Origin: Solirubrobacterales bacterium
Lineage (GTDB): Bacteria; Actinomycetota; Thermoleophilia; Solirubrobacterales; Solirubrobacteraceae
Direction of reading: 5' to 3'
Assembly: GCA_015655225.1 (NCBI GenBank)
Contig: JAATFK010000140.1
Location: 1 to 13,873 of the forward strand
DNA length: 13,873 nucleotides
Below, in pieces: positions 6,048-12,790 of the stretch (its first letter is position 1; the number at the start of each line of letters is the position of its first letter). Both the position numbers and the translations under genes were made by a program. Below the pieces are notes generated by a model, which had not been told where the DNA came from, searched no databases, and saw nothing but the letters and a program-made list of their open reading frames with translations.

Positions 6048-7015
6048 GGCGTCACCGCGCGGGCGGGATCGCGGGGCGGTTGGCCGGCGAGCACGCGCAG
6101 GACGTCGGCGAGCGCGCGACTGCGCACCTCGGCGAGCGCCTGCTCGGAGAACGCCGCCGAGTGGGGTGTGACCACTGCAGACTCCATTCCGATCAGGGGA
6201 CTGTCTGGGGGAAGCGGCTCGACCTCGAAGACGTCGAGGCCGGCGCCGGCGAGGCGGCCGTCGGCGAGCGCCGCGGCGAGCGCGGCCTCGTCGACGATCT
6301 CGCCGCGGCTGGTGTTGACGAGCAGCGCGCCGGGCCGCATCCGCGCCAGCTCCGCGGCGCCGATCAGCCCGCGCGTGGCGGGGGTCAGGGGAAGGTGGAG
6401 GGAGAGCACGTCGGCGCCGGTCAGGAGCGCGTCGAGGCTCGCCGCGCGGCGGGCGCCGAGCGCGTCCAGCACGTCGTCGCCGACGCCCGGGTCGTGGACG
6501 ACGAGCGTCATCCCGAACGCCGCCGCGCGCACGCCGACGGCACGCGCGATCCGGCCGCCCCCGAGCAGCCCGAGGACCGAGCCGCGCAGCCGGCGCATCG
6601 TGCCGAGCTGCGCGTAGGAGAGCCAGCGGCCGTCGCGCAGCGCGCGGTCGGAGGCGGGCACGCGCCGCGCCACCGCGAGCAGCAGTGCGAGCGTGTGGTC
6701 GGCGACGTCGTCGACGCCGTAGTCGGGGACGTAGACGACCTCGACGCCGCGTGCGCGCGCGGCGGCCACGTCCACGTTGTCGTAGCCGCTGCCGCAGCGG
6801 GCGATCACGCGCAGCTCCGGCAGCCGCGCGATCAGCTCGGCGGTCAGCTTCGCGTGGTAGACGAAGACCGCCGCCGCGTCCCCGCCCGCCGCGGCGATCG
6901 CGTCCGGGTCGTGCCCGTCGACCTCCACGAGCGTCGCGCCGGCCGCGGCGATCGCCGCGCGGTCCCCGTTGTCGAACGGGAACCGCTCGCGGTCGGTCAG
7001 GAGCAGCCGCGTCAC
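6044..7015 (-). CDS. D-isomer-specific 2-hydroxyacid dehydrogenase (NAD(P)-dependent)
   Basis: A 323-aa member of the D-2-hydroxyacid / 3-phosphoglycerate dehydrogenase family, which interconverts 2-hydroxyacids and 2-oxoacids with NAD(P)H. It shows ARCGSGYDNVD (72-82), the Rossmann segment LGLLGGGRIARAVG (148-161), where the usual GxGxxG ends in Ala, and H174-D175 for cofactor binding. Catalytic residues are R237 in NTSRGEIVDE, E266 in GLDVFEVEP, and H285 in TPHSAAF. The GTG start at 7015 overlaps the stop of the glycosidase gene (GTGA). A longer upstream frame exists but is the shadow of the glycosidase. Placed directly before E1 alpha/beta, it may supply their 2-oxoacid (inference); glyoxylate/hydroxypyruvate reductase is an alternative. 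Confidence 0.93.
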   Translation of the reverse strand: MTRLLLTDRERFPFDNGDRAAIAAAGATLVEVDGHDPDAIAAAGGDAAAVFVYHAKLTAELIARLPELRVIARCGSGYDNVDVAAARARGVEVVYVPDYGVDDVADHTLALLLAVARRVPASDRALRDGRWLSYAQLGTMRRLRGSVLGLLGGGRIARAVGVRAAAFGMTLVVHDPGVGDDVLDALGARRAASLDALLTGADVLSLHLPLTPATRGLIGAAELARMRPGALLVNTSRGEIVDEAALAAALADGRLAGAGLDVFEVEPLPPDSPLIGMESAVVTPHSAAFSEQALAEVRSRALADVLRVLAGQPPRDPARAVTP

Positions 7016-10000
7016 GGGCGCACGTGGAACGCGTCGACCTGCACGGTCGACCCGGTCGCGTCGTAGTTGTGCGTCCCGAGCGCTCTGATGCTCAGCGTGT
7101 GCGTGCCGCTGGTCGGGAACGTCGCCTGGTAGACGGCCGCCTGCGCCACGTCGGGGCCGCGGAAGCCGTACGTGTCGACGCGCGAGGCGAACGTGCCGTC
7201 GAGCGAGACGTCGGCCTGCCCGCAGGACGGGCAGAGGTGCCCGACCCACGTGATCCGCCGGCCGGTGAACGTGACGGTCGCGGTGTCGCCGGCGGTCGCG
7301 CTGACGTGCGCCGACCCGCCCGAGGCGGAGGCGACCGACGGCGCCGTCCAGCCGGTCCCGGCGTAGGCGATCGAGCTGTCGCCGTCCTCCTTCACGGTCG
7401 CCGCGTTCGTCAGCGCCTGGAAGCCGTCGACGTTCACGCTCGCCCCGGTCGAGAGGTTGTTGCGCTGTCCCGACTGGACGATCTGGATCGTGTGTCTGCC
7501 GACCGTCGGGAACGTTCTCGCGTAGACCGGGACCGCCCAGTTGTCGTCGTCGGGCGCGTAGAGGTCGATCGTCGCGTCGGTCGTCCCGTCGATCTTGACC
7601 GTCGCCTTGCCCTGGTCGGGGCCGAGCTTCGCGATCCAGGTGACCGAGCCGCCGGTGAACGTCCAGCTCGCCGAGGGGGAGCCGCCGGCCGGCGGCGGAT
7701 CGCCGTGGTAGGTGACGTCGGGATCCCAGGAGGTCGCGTCGTTCGCCCAGTCGCCGTTGTTGTCGATCTCGAAGCGGATCGCGTCGCCGCTGGCGACCGT
7801 CACGTTCGCGACGTTCGCGTCGACCCCCGTCGTGTCGCTCCCGGCGATCGTCGTCGGACCCCAGATCGTCGAGCCGTTCTTCGTGATCTTCACGATCACG
7901 CCGTTGCCGAGCGTGTTCATCTTCGCGACGTGCGAGGCGATGTCGACCGTGCCGGCTCTCGGCGCGACCCAGTCGCGGGCGGTGTCGTTCGACGGGCCCG
8001 GGTGCTCGGCCGTCGGCCAGACGTAGCCACCGGTCGCGTCGTGCCACTCGCGCTGGCCGAGGTAGCCGCTCGCGTTGTAGGTGCCGATGTCCTGCCAGGT
8101 CCCGCCCACGTCGTCCTGGTAGCGCCAGTTGTTCGCCCCCTGCGTCGAGCTGAAGCCGGCGCACGCGTCGTGGCAGTCCGACGAGGTCGAGAGCGTCCCG
8201 CCGGAGGCGTTCGGGAGGCCGGTCTGGTGCGACCAGCCACCGCTGTAGGTGACGCCTGTGTCCCCGTCGTCGGCGCCGAGCGTGTCGACCGTGAAGCCGG
8301 TCGAGAAGGCCGCCGGCGAGAGGTTGCCGTCGCCGTCGATCGTTCTGACCGAGTACGGCGCGTTGGGCGAGTTGAGGTGGGAGTGGTCGAAGTAGTAGCG
8401 GCCCTTCGCGACGGTCGCGATCAGATTCCCCGACAGGTAGACGTCGTAGCCGCTGACGTGGTTGTCGTCGGAGCCCGCGTTCCAGGTCACCTCGGTGCCC
8501 GCGTAGCCCATGTTCGTCGCGACCTTCGCGACGACGTTGCTGGGCGCGGTCGGCGCGGTCGTGTCCTGGCCGCTGCCGGGGTGCTTCGGCATCCCGAGCC
8601 AGATCAGCTCGCCGGCCGCCGGGGAGGTGAGCGTGACGCCGTTGGTCATCAGGTCGGCGCCGGTGCGCGAGGCCGTGCCGGAGGCGAGCTGGTAGCGGAC
8701 GTCGTAGGTCGTGGTCGCGTTGAGGCCCTTCGGGTAGACGGTGACGTTGCCCGACGCACCACCGGTGCCCTTGTAGATCACGAGCGCTCTGGTCTGGTCC
8801 TGGGAGACGCGCTCGAACCAGTTGCGGTCGTTGTCGGTCCCGTGCGGGTGGAACTGATGCACCCAGCGGCCGGCGACGCCCTGCTGCAGCAGGTAGTGGT
8901 ACGTGTCGACGAGCTTGCGCATGCAGGCGAGCTTCGTCGGGTCGCTCGTGTCGCCCGTGAAGTCGGGGTTGAACGCGAGCAGCGCGTTGTAGGCGTTCGA
9001 GCAGTTGCCCGGATCCCATGCGTCCGGGATCCCGCTGATCTTGTCGGTCGGGAAGAGGCGCGAGGCGTCGTAGGACTCCGCCATGCCGTTGTTGTCGGTG
9101 ATCGAGAAGCTCGACGCCATCCGCATGAACTCCCAGCTGACCTCGTTGCCGCCGCTGTCGACGGCCTGGATCGCTGAGTTCGGACGCGCGTCGAGGAAGC
9201 TCTGCTGGACCCCGCGGAAGGCCTGGTCCTGCGCCAGCTGCTGCGCGCCGCTCCAGTCGCCGACCGGACACGAGTCGTTGCGCCACTGGAAGTCGCCCCA
9301 GGCCGCGGCTCTGCCGATCAGCAGGTTGCTCATCCAGCTCGCGGCAGCCGGGTTCGTGAGGTCGATCAGCCGGTCGGCGTAGCCGCACGGCGAGGCGGTC
9401 GTGAACCAGTCCGGATGCGCCGCGTAGACCGCCGAGTTCGTGTTCGCGTCGTAGGCCATCATGTAGATCAGCTGGTTGATCCCGGATCTGGCGAGGTAGT
9501 CGCCGCTCTCCTTGAAGTCGGGGCCGTTCCAGTTGCCGGGCGTGTCCCACCAGCCGTTGTCGCGGTGGTAGGTGTCGGCGCCGATCGTGCGCAGGTGGTC
9601 GGCGAGGCCGAAGACCTTCTGCAGCGTGCCGGCCTGGTCCCACGAGCCGGTCCACTGGCTGCCGGTGTACCAGTAGCCGAGCATGCGGATCGCGCCGAAG
9701 TACGGGCTGCGCGTGTAGTCCCACATGTACTTGTACTGCCAATCCAGCAGGCCGTTCGTCATCGTGTCGAGGTCGGTCGTGTAGACCGACGTGAACGCTC
9801 TCGGCGTCGTGATCGACGCGCCCGCGGCGAGCGACTGCGAGTAGTTCGGGATCGTCAGCGAGAGGTCGCCGGTGCCCCCGTTCTGGTTGCCGGCCTGGAG
9901 CGCCCAGCGACCGTCGTAGTCGAAGCCGACCGCGACGCCGTCTCTTCTCGACGTGTTGAAGACGCTGAACCACGGGATGTAGACCGACGAGGTCTCCGAC

Positions 10001-11196
10001 CAGCCGGCGGTCGGACAGCCGCTCGCGCTGACGAAGTCCTGGTAGCGCCAGCCGTTCGTCCCCTGCGTCGAGGAGAAGCCGGTCGAGGCGGTGAAGGAGG
10101 CGCCGCCGGTGCCCTGGTATCTGATCGTCGGATCCCAGTTGGTGGCGTCGTAGCTGTAGTCGCCGTTGTTGTCGATCACGAAGCGGATCACGTCGCCCGC
10201 TCTGACGGCGACGCTGGAGACGTTCGCGTCGACCCCGGCGGTGTCGCTCGGACCGATCGTCTGCGCGGCGGAGATCGTCGTCCCGTTCTTCAGGATCGAG
10301 ACGACGACGCCGTTGCCGCCGGTGTCGCGCTTGGCCGCGTGGCTCGTGATGTCGACGGTGCCGTCAGTCGGTGCGGTCCAGGCGCGGGCGGTCTGGTTTC
10401 CAGGGCCGGGATGCTCGGCGCCGGGCCACACGTAGCCCCCTGTCGAGTCGTGCCACTCTCTCTGGCCCTCGTAGCCGCTCGCGCTGTAGCTCGCGATGTC
10501 CTGCCAGCCGCCGACGCCGGTCGTGCTGACGGGGCAGTCGAAGCTGTCGTAGGAGTCGAACGTGCGCGCGTAGCTGCTCGTCAGCGACGCGGTGCGCAGC
10601 TGCCACGAGTTGGCGACGGCGCTCGCGCCGCTCATCCACTGGAGCGTCGAGCTGGCGGTCTCGTCGCCCATCACGTGCTGCTCGAGGAAGGACGGTCTCG
10701 CGAGCGTGTGCGCGCTCGTGGAGGTGTTCTTGTACTCGGCCCACTCGCGGATCACGCTCGTGCTCGGATAGACGAGGTAGTGCTTGATCACCTGCAGGCC
10801 GGTGCGCGTCAGCGTCACGTCGAGCTGGAGCGCGGGCTGCCCACCCGCCGTCACGCTCGCGGCGCTGCCGGCCGCGCAGGTCCAGCCGGCGGTCGAGCCG
10901 GTGATCTCGGCGCCGTCCCAGGTGAAGCGCAGCTCGCTCGACGGGCTGCTCGCGTCGACGTACTCGCGCACCGGGCTGGCGAGCTTGTTCTTGAAGCTCG
11001 TGAGCGTGTAGGTCCCGCCGGTGAAGGTCAGGACTCTCTCGACGGCGGCGGTGCCGATCGTCCAGGTGCAGGCGTTCGCGCCCTGCGTGGCGTACGCGTC
11101 GCCGACGGTGACGGCGTTGGCGCTGGCGGCGCTCGCGGCGAGCGCGAGCGTCGAGAGCAGGGCGAGCAGCAGCGTGCGACGGAGCGGGTGGCGCAT
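7012..11196 (-). CDS. Large secreted multi-modular glycoside hydrolase, GH36 (alpha-galactosidase)-like
   Basis: A 1394-aa exported protein, about twice a plain GH36 enzyme. Order: signal peptide (1-28); N-terminal beta-sandwich (about 29-470) interrupted by a first ~134-aa module (229-362); TIM barrel (about 480-800) and barrel-following beta domain (to about 870); fibronectin III-like domain (about 877-972) from DTTAPTAPSNV; then two related C-terminal beta-sandwiches (974-1262 and 1266-1394), the first interrupted by a second copy of the module (1014-1165). GH36-like signs are the N-domain run IPWFSVF..RDGVAVGFDYDGRW, barrel strand YHRDNGWWDTPGNW (543-556), likely nucleophile D641 in GDFQWRNDSCPVGD, segment VDSGGNEVSWEFMRMASSF, and likely acid/base D701 in SITDNNG. 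The usual Cys of CxSGG is Asp here, so the family is recognisable but substrate uncertain. Ten or more cysteines suggest disulfides. AGA arginine codons are unusually common. Confidence 0.85.
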   Translation of the reverse strand: MRHPLRRTLLLALLSTLALAASAASANAVTVGDAYATQGANACTWTIGTAAVERVLTFTGGTYTLTSFKNKLASPVREYVDASSPSSELRFTWDGAEITGSTAGWTCAAGSAASVTAGGQPALQLDVTLTRTGLQVIKHYLVYPSTSVIREWAEYKNTSTSAHTLARPSFLEQHVMGDETASSTLQWMSGASAVANSWQLRTASLTSSYARTFDSYDSFDCPVSTTGVGGWQDIASYSASGYEGQREWHDSTGGYVWPGAEHPGPGNQTARAWTAPTDGTVDITSHAAKRDTGGNGVVVSILKNGTTISAAQTIGPSDTAGVDANVSSVAVRAGDVIRFVIDNNGDYSYDATNWDPTIRYQGTGGASFTASTGFSSTQGTNGWRYQDFVSASGCPTAGWSETSSVYIPWFSVFNTSRRDGVAVGFDYDGRWALQAGNQNGGTGDLSLTIPNYSQSLAAGASITTPRAFTSVYTTDLDTMTNGLLDWQYKYMWDYTRSPYFGAIRMLGYWYTGSQWTGSWDQAGTLQKVFGLADHLRTIGADTYHRDNGWWDTPGNWNGPDFKESGDYLARSGINQLIYMMAYDANTNSAVYAAHPDWFTTASPCGYADRLIDLTNPAAASWMSNLLIGRAAAWGDFQWRNDSCPVGDWSGAQQLAQDQAFRGVQQSFLDARPNSAIQAVDSGGNEVSWEFMRMASSFSITDNNGMAESYDASRLFPTDKISGIPDAWDPGNCSNAYNALLAFNPDFTGDTSDPTKLACMRKLVDTYHYLLQQGVAGRWVHQFHPHGTDNDRNWFERVSQDQTRALVIYKGTGGASGNVTVYPKGLNATTTYDVRYQLASGTASRTGADLMTNGVTLTSPAAGELIWLGMPKHPGSGQDTTAPTAPSNVVAKVATNMGYAGTEVTWNAGSDDNHVSGYDVYLSGNLIATVAKGRYYFDHSHLNSPNAPYSVRTIDGDGNLSPAAFSTGFTVDTLGADDGDTGVTYSGGWSHQTGLPNASGGTLSTSSDCHDACAGFSSTQGANNWRYQDDVGGTWQDIGTYNASGYLGQREWHDATGGYVWPTAEHPGPSNDTARDWVAPRAGTVDIASHVAKMNTLGNGVIVKITKNGSTIWGPTTIAGSDTTGVDANVANVTVASGDAIRFEIDNNGDWANDATSWDPDVTYHGDPPPAGGSPSASWTFTGGSVTWIAKLGPDQGKATVKIDGTTDATIDLYAPDDDNWAVPVYARTFPTVGRHTIQIVQSGQRNNLSTGASVNVDGFQALTNAATVKEDGDSSIAYAGTGWTAPSVASASGGSAHVSATAGDTATVTFTGRRITWVGHLCPSCGQADVSLDGTFASRVDTYGFRGPDVAQAAVYQATFPTSGTHTLSIRALGTHNYDATGSTVQVDAFHVRP
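7015..7401 (-). repeat. C-terminal beta-sandwich module B (uninterrupted copy) of the glycosidase
   Basis: Residues 1266-1394. The pattern is EDGDSSIAYAGTGW, SGGSAHVSA, VTFTGRRITWVGHL, a CPSC pair (C1322, C1325), ADVSLDG, VDTYG, VYQATFPTSGTHTLSIRALG and TVQVDAF. This is a common carbohydrate-binding-like beta-sandwich seen at the end of secreted glycosidases. It is the uninterrupted reference against which the insertion in module A can be seen. Confidence 0.7.
7411..8277 (-). repeat. C-terminal beta-sandwich module A, split by an inserted module
   Basis: Residues 974-1262. The front piece (974-1008) has DDGDTGVTYSGGWSH and SGGTLSTSS. The back piece (about 1174-1262) has SWTFTGGSVTWIAKLGPDQG, ATVKIDG, IDLYAP, VYARTFPTVGRHTIQIVQSG and SVNVDGFQAL. 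Joined together they match module B nearly element for element. The intervening ~165 residues are the second copy of the FSSTQG module plus Pro/Gly linkers. Confidence 0.7.
7702..8157 (-). repeat. FSSTQG module, copy 2 (complete order)
   Basis: Residues 1014-1165. It begins GFSSTQGANNWRYQDD, continues TWQDIGTYNASGYLGQREWH, TGGYVWPTAEHPGP, WVAPRAGTVDIASHVAK, GNGVIVKITKNG, TGVDANVANVTV, GDAIRFEIDNNGD and ends DATSWDPDVTYHG. By hand alignment it matches copy 1 at about 90 of 134 positions without gaps. It sits inside module A after the cysteine pair C1008/C1012. Probable role is adhesion or sugar binding (inference). Confidence 0.8.
10039..10080 (-). repeat. Displaced FSSTQG segment following module copy 1
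   Basis: Residues 373-386 read GFSSTQGTNGWRYQ, nearly the same as the first strand of copy 2 (GFSSTQGANNWRYQ). Here the segment follows the rest of the module instead of preceding it. The resulting order is body first, then first strand: a circularly permuted arrangement, or the start of a third, truncated copy. Confidence 0.7.
10111..10512 (-). repeat. FSSTQG module, copy 1 (body only), inserted in the GH36 N-terminal domain
   Basis: Residues 229-362, GGWQDIASYSASGYEGQREW through DATNWDPTIRYQG. It shares with copy 2 the elements GQREWHD, TGGYVWP, AEHPGP, GTVDI, GVDANV, GD.IRF.IDNNGD and DAT.WDP, about two thirds identity by hand count. It interrupts the N-terminal beta-sandwich between DSYDSFDCP and the GCPTAGW.ETSSVYIPWF stretch. 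Cysteines C221 and C394 bracket the insertion and might form a disulfide at its base (inference). Confidence 0.8.
11113..11196 (-). other. Signal peptide coding segment of the glycosidase
   Basis: Residues 1-28: basic n-region (R2, R6, R7), a long Leu/Ala core, and an ANA signal peptidase I type site ending at A28 before VTVGDAY. It predicts Sec export; no twin-arginine motif of the SRRxFLK kind and no lipobox are seen. Confidence 0.85.
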
Positions 11197-11206
11197 GACG
11201 GTACGA

Positions 11207-11216
11207 CCCCTTTCCT
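11207..11216 (-). promoter_or_regulatory. Ribosome binding site of the glycosidase, overlapping the SDR stop codon
   Basis: On the minus strand AGGAAAGGGG lies 10 nt before the ATG at 11196. Its first bases are part of the TAG stop of the SDR gene (11215-11217), so ribosomes finishing the SDR would cover this site. This suggests linked translation. Confidence 0.55.
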
Positions 11217-12018
11217 AGAGCAGCGCGCCGCCGTTCACGCGCAGCACGTGACCGGTGACGAAGGTGGACAGCGGACTCAGCAGGTAGACGCAGGCGGCAG
11301 CGATCTCCTCCGGCTGGCCGAGGCGGTTGAAGAGCGTGCGGGCGCCGGCGACGGCCTTCTGCTCGGGCGTCGCGGCGCCGAGCCCGGCGGTCTCGATCGG
11401 GCCGGGCGAGACGGCGTTGACGCGGACGTTCGCGCCCGCCGCCTCCCGCGCGAGCGACTTCGTGAGGCCGATCACGCCGGCCTTCGCGGCGGCGTAATGG
11501 GCGGCGGGGCTGATCGAGCCGTACTCGCCGGCGGTCGAGGCGATGTTGACGATCGAGCCGCTGCCGCGTTCGAGCATTCCGGGCAGGACCGCGTGGCAGC
11601 CGGCGACGGCCGTGCCGAGGTTGGCCGCGAGCGCGCGCGCCCAGTCGTCGGGGTGCAGCGCGGTGAAGGGGCTGACCTCGAACAGGCCGGCGCAGTTGAC
11701 GAGGCCGTCGACCGGTCCCAGCTCGGCGGTGGTGCGCGCGGCGAAGCCGTCGAACGCGGAGCGGTCGCTCGCGTCGAGCGCTTGCGCGGTCACCTCGGCG
11801 CCCCCGTCGCGCAGCTCCCGCGCGAGCGTGGCGAGCTGGTCCTCACCGAGGTCGGTGAGGGCGAGGCGGGCGCCGGCGGCGGCGAGCAGGCGTGCGATCG
11901 CCTGGCCGATGCCGCCGGTCGCGCCGGTCAGGACGACGGTGGTGCCGGCCAGCAGCGGCGCGCGTCCCGCGACCGCCTCCTGGACCGCACCGCTGCGCGG
12001 CGCGACGTCACTGCTCAT
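11215..12018 (-). CDS. Short-chain dehydrogenase/reductase (classical SDR)
   Basis: A 267-aa classical SDR, an NAD(P)-dependent oxidoreductase. The cofactor motif TGATGGIG is at 31-38, the NNAG motif is present as NCAG (108-111), N133 lies in AANLG, and the catalytic set is S161 (NIASTAG), Y175 and K179 (YAAAK). Later come VRVNAVSPGPIET (198-210) and the tail HVLRVNGGALL. A 25-residue N-terminal lead precedes the fold. The ATG at 12018 is chosen because AGGGGAG lies 5 nt upstream; a longer frame to 12087 would run deep into the GntR gene. Actual overlap with GntR is 11 bp. Sugar or polyol dehydrogenase, FabG-like and acetoin/butanediol dehydrogenase roles are all compatible; an oxidising step on the imported sugar is my preferred guess. 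Confidence 0.92.
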   Translation of the reverse strand: MSSDVAPRSGAVQEAVAGRAPLLAGTTVVLTGATGGIGQAIARLLAAAGARLALTDLGEDQLATLARELRDGGAEVTAQALDASDRSAFDGFAARTTAELGPVDGLVNCAGLFEVSPFTALHPDDWARALAANLGTAVAGCHAVLPGMLERGSGSIVNIASTAGEYGSISPAAHYAAAKAGVIGLTKSLAREAAGANVRVNAVSPGPIETAGLGAATPEQKAVAGARTLFNRLGQPEEIAAACVYLLSPLSTFVTGHVLRVNGGALL

Positions 12019-12790
12019 CTCTGCTCCCCTGGTCTTGGTTGTCGCCGTCGCCGTCGAACAGCGAGCCGGTGAGGCCGAACTGGTCACGCAGCAGCGCGCA
12101 CGCCTCGTCCGCCGCGCCGCGCTCGATCGCGTCCAGCAGCGGACGGTGGGAGGCGACGATGCGGGCGAAGTGCTCGGCCGGGTCGGCCGCCGTCAGGCGC
12201 CGGTTGCCGACCGTGATGACGGTCTGGATCACGGGCGCGATCGCCTGCCACGCCTCGATCAGGAAGCGGCTGCCGGAGAACTCCAGCACCGCGCGGTGAA
12301 AGCCCATGTCGACCTCGACGAGGCGCGGCGTCGTCGCGCCCTCGACCTCGAGCGCGGCGAGCGCCGCCTCCAGCGGGGCGATCGCGGCGCCGCGTCCGAC
12401 GCCCCACCGGATCGCCGTCGCCTCCAGCTCGAAGCGCACGCGCAGCAGGTCCTGGACGTCCTGGGAGGCGAAGCCGACGACGGTCGTGCGGCCGTTCGGC
12501 TGGGTGCGCACGAGCCCTTCCCCCTCCAGCACGTGCAGCGCGCTGCGGACCGGGCCGCGGCTGACCGCCAGCTCCTCCGCGACGCGCATCTCGACCAGCG
12601 GCGTGCCGGCCGCGAGCGTGCCGTCGACGATCGCCTCGCGCAGGACGCCGGCGACCCAGCCGGAGTAGATCGAGCGGCCGAGCTTCGTCGCGTGCTGACC
12701 GCTCGCGGGCGCGCCCGGCACGCCCGGCAGCGCGCCGAGCGTCGCGGTGCGCGTGTGGGCGAACGCCTCGACGCGGTCGCTCGGCGTCAC
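12008..12790 (-). CDS. GntR-family transcriptional regulator, FCD type (second paralogue)
   Basis: A 260-aa protein. The wHTH (about 38-107) shows VAEELAVSRGPVRSALHVLE (70-89) and wing LVRTQPNGRTTVVGF (93-107). The FCD domain (about 110-245) has D161-x3-H165 and H215 (ASHRPL). The expected third metal His, 22 residues on, is Q237, exactly as in the paralogue at 2417-3133. An Asp/Gln-rich tail (about 246-260) is extra. The GTG start at 12790 overlaps the TGA of the ABC ATPase (GTGA); upstream frame extension is shadow sequence. As a member of the operon it probably regulates it in response to a pathway sugar acid or hydroxyacid (inference). Confidence 0.94.
   Translation of the reverse strand: MTPSDRVEAFAHTRTATLGALPGVPGAPASGQHATKLGRSIYSGWVAGVLREAIVDGTLAAGTPLVEMRVAEELAVSRGPVRSALHVLEGEGLVRTQPNGRTTVVGFASQDVQDLLRVRFELEATAIRWGVGRGAAIAPLEAALAALEVEGATTPRLVEVDMGFHRAVLEFSGSRFLIEAWQAIAPVIQTVITVGNRRLTAADPAEHFARIVASHRPLLDAIERGAADEACALLRDQFGLTGSLFDGDGDNQDQGSRDEQ
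12024..12030 (-). promoter_or_regulatory. Ribosome binding site deciding the SDR start
   Basis: AGGGGAG on the minus strand, 5 nt before the ATG at 12018, lying inside the 3' end of the GntR gene. It is the strongest Shine-Dalgarno-like site seen in the window and favours 12018 over the upstream candidate at 12087. Confidence 0.6.

Noticed and set aside
6044..9973. 1309-aa frame ending in the 2-hydroxyacid dehydrogenase
   Set aside because: The first ~985 residues are low-complexity Arg/Gly-rich shadow of the glycosidase gene; the real gene starts at the GTG at 7015.
7411..10512. The repeats as a DNA-level mobile element or CRISPR-like array
   Set aside because: They are in-frame, protein-level duplications with diverged DNA, no terminal inverted repeats, no target-site duplications and no regular spacers.
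6685..12072. Two long plus-strand frames (6685-9177 and 9415-12072) opposite the glycosidase
   Set aside because: Repetitive Arg/Val/Gly composition and no domain signals, while the minus strand encodes a coherent secreted enzyme with signal peptide and repeats.
12008..12087. Upstream ATG at 12087 for the SDR
   Set aside because: It would overlap GntR by 80 bp and lacks the good AGGGGAG site that precedes the ATG at 12018.
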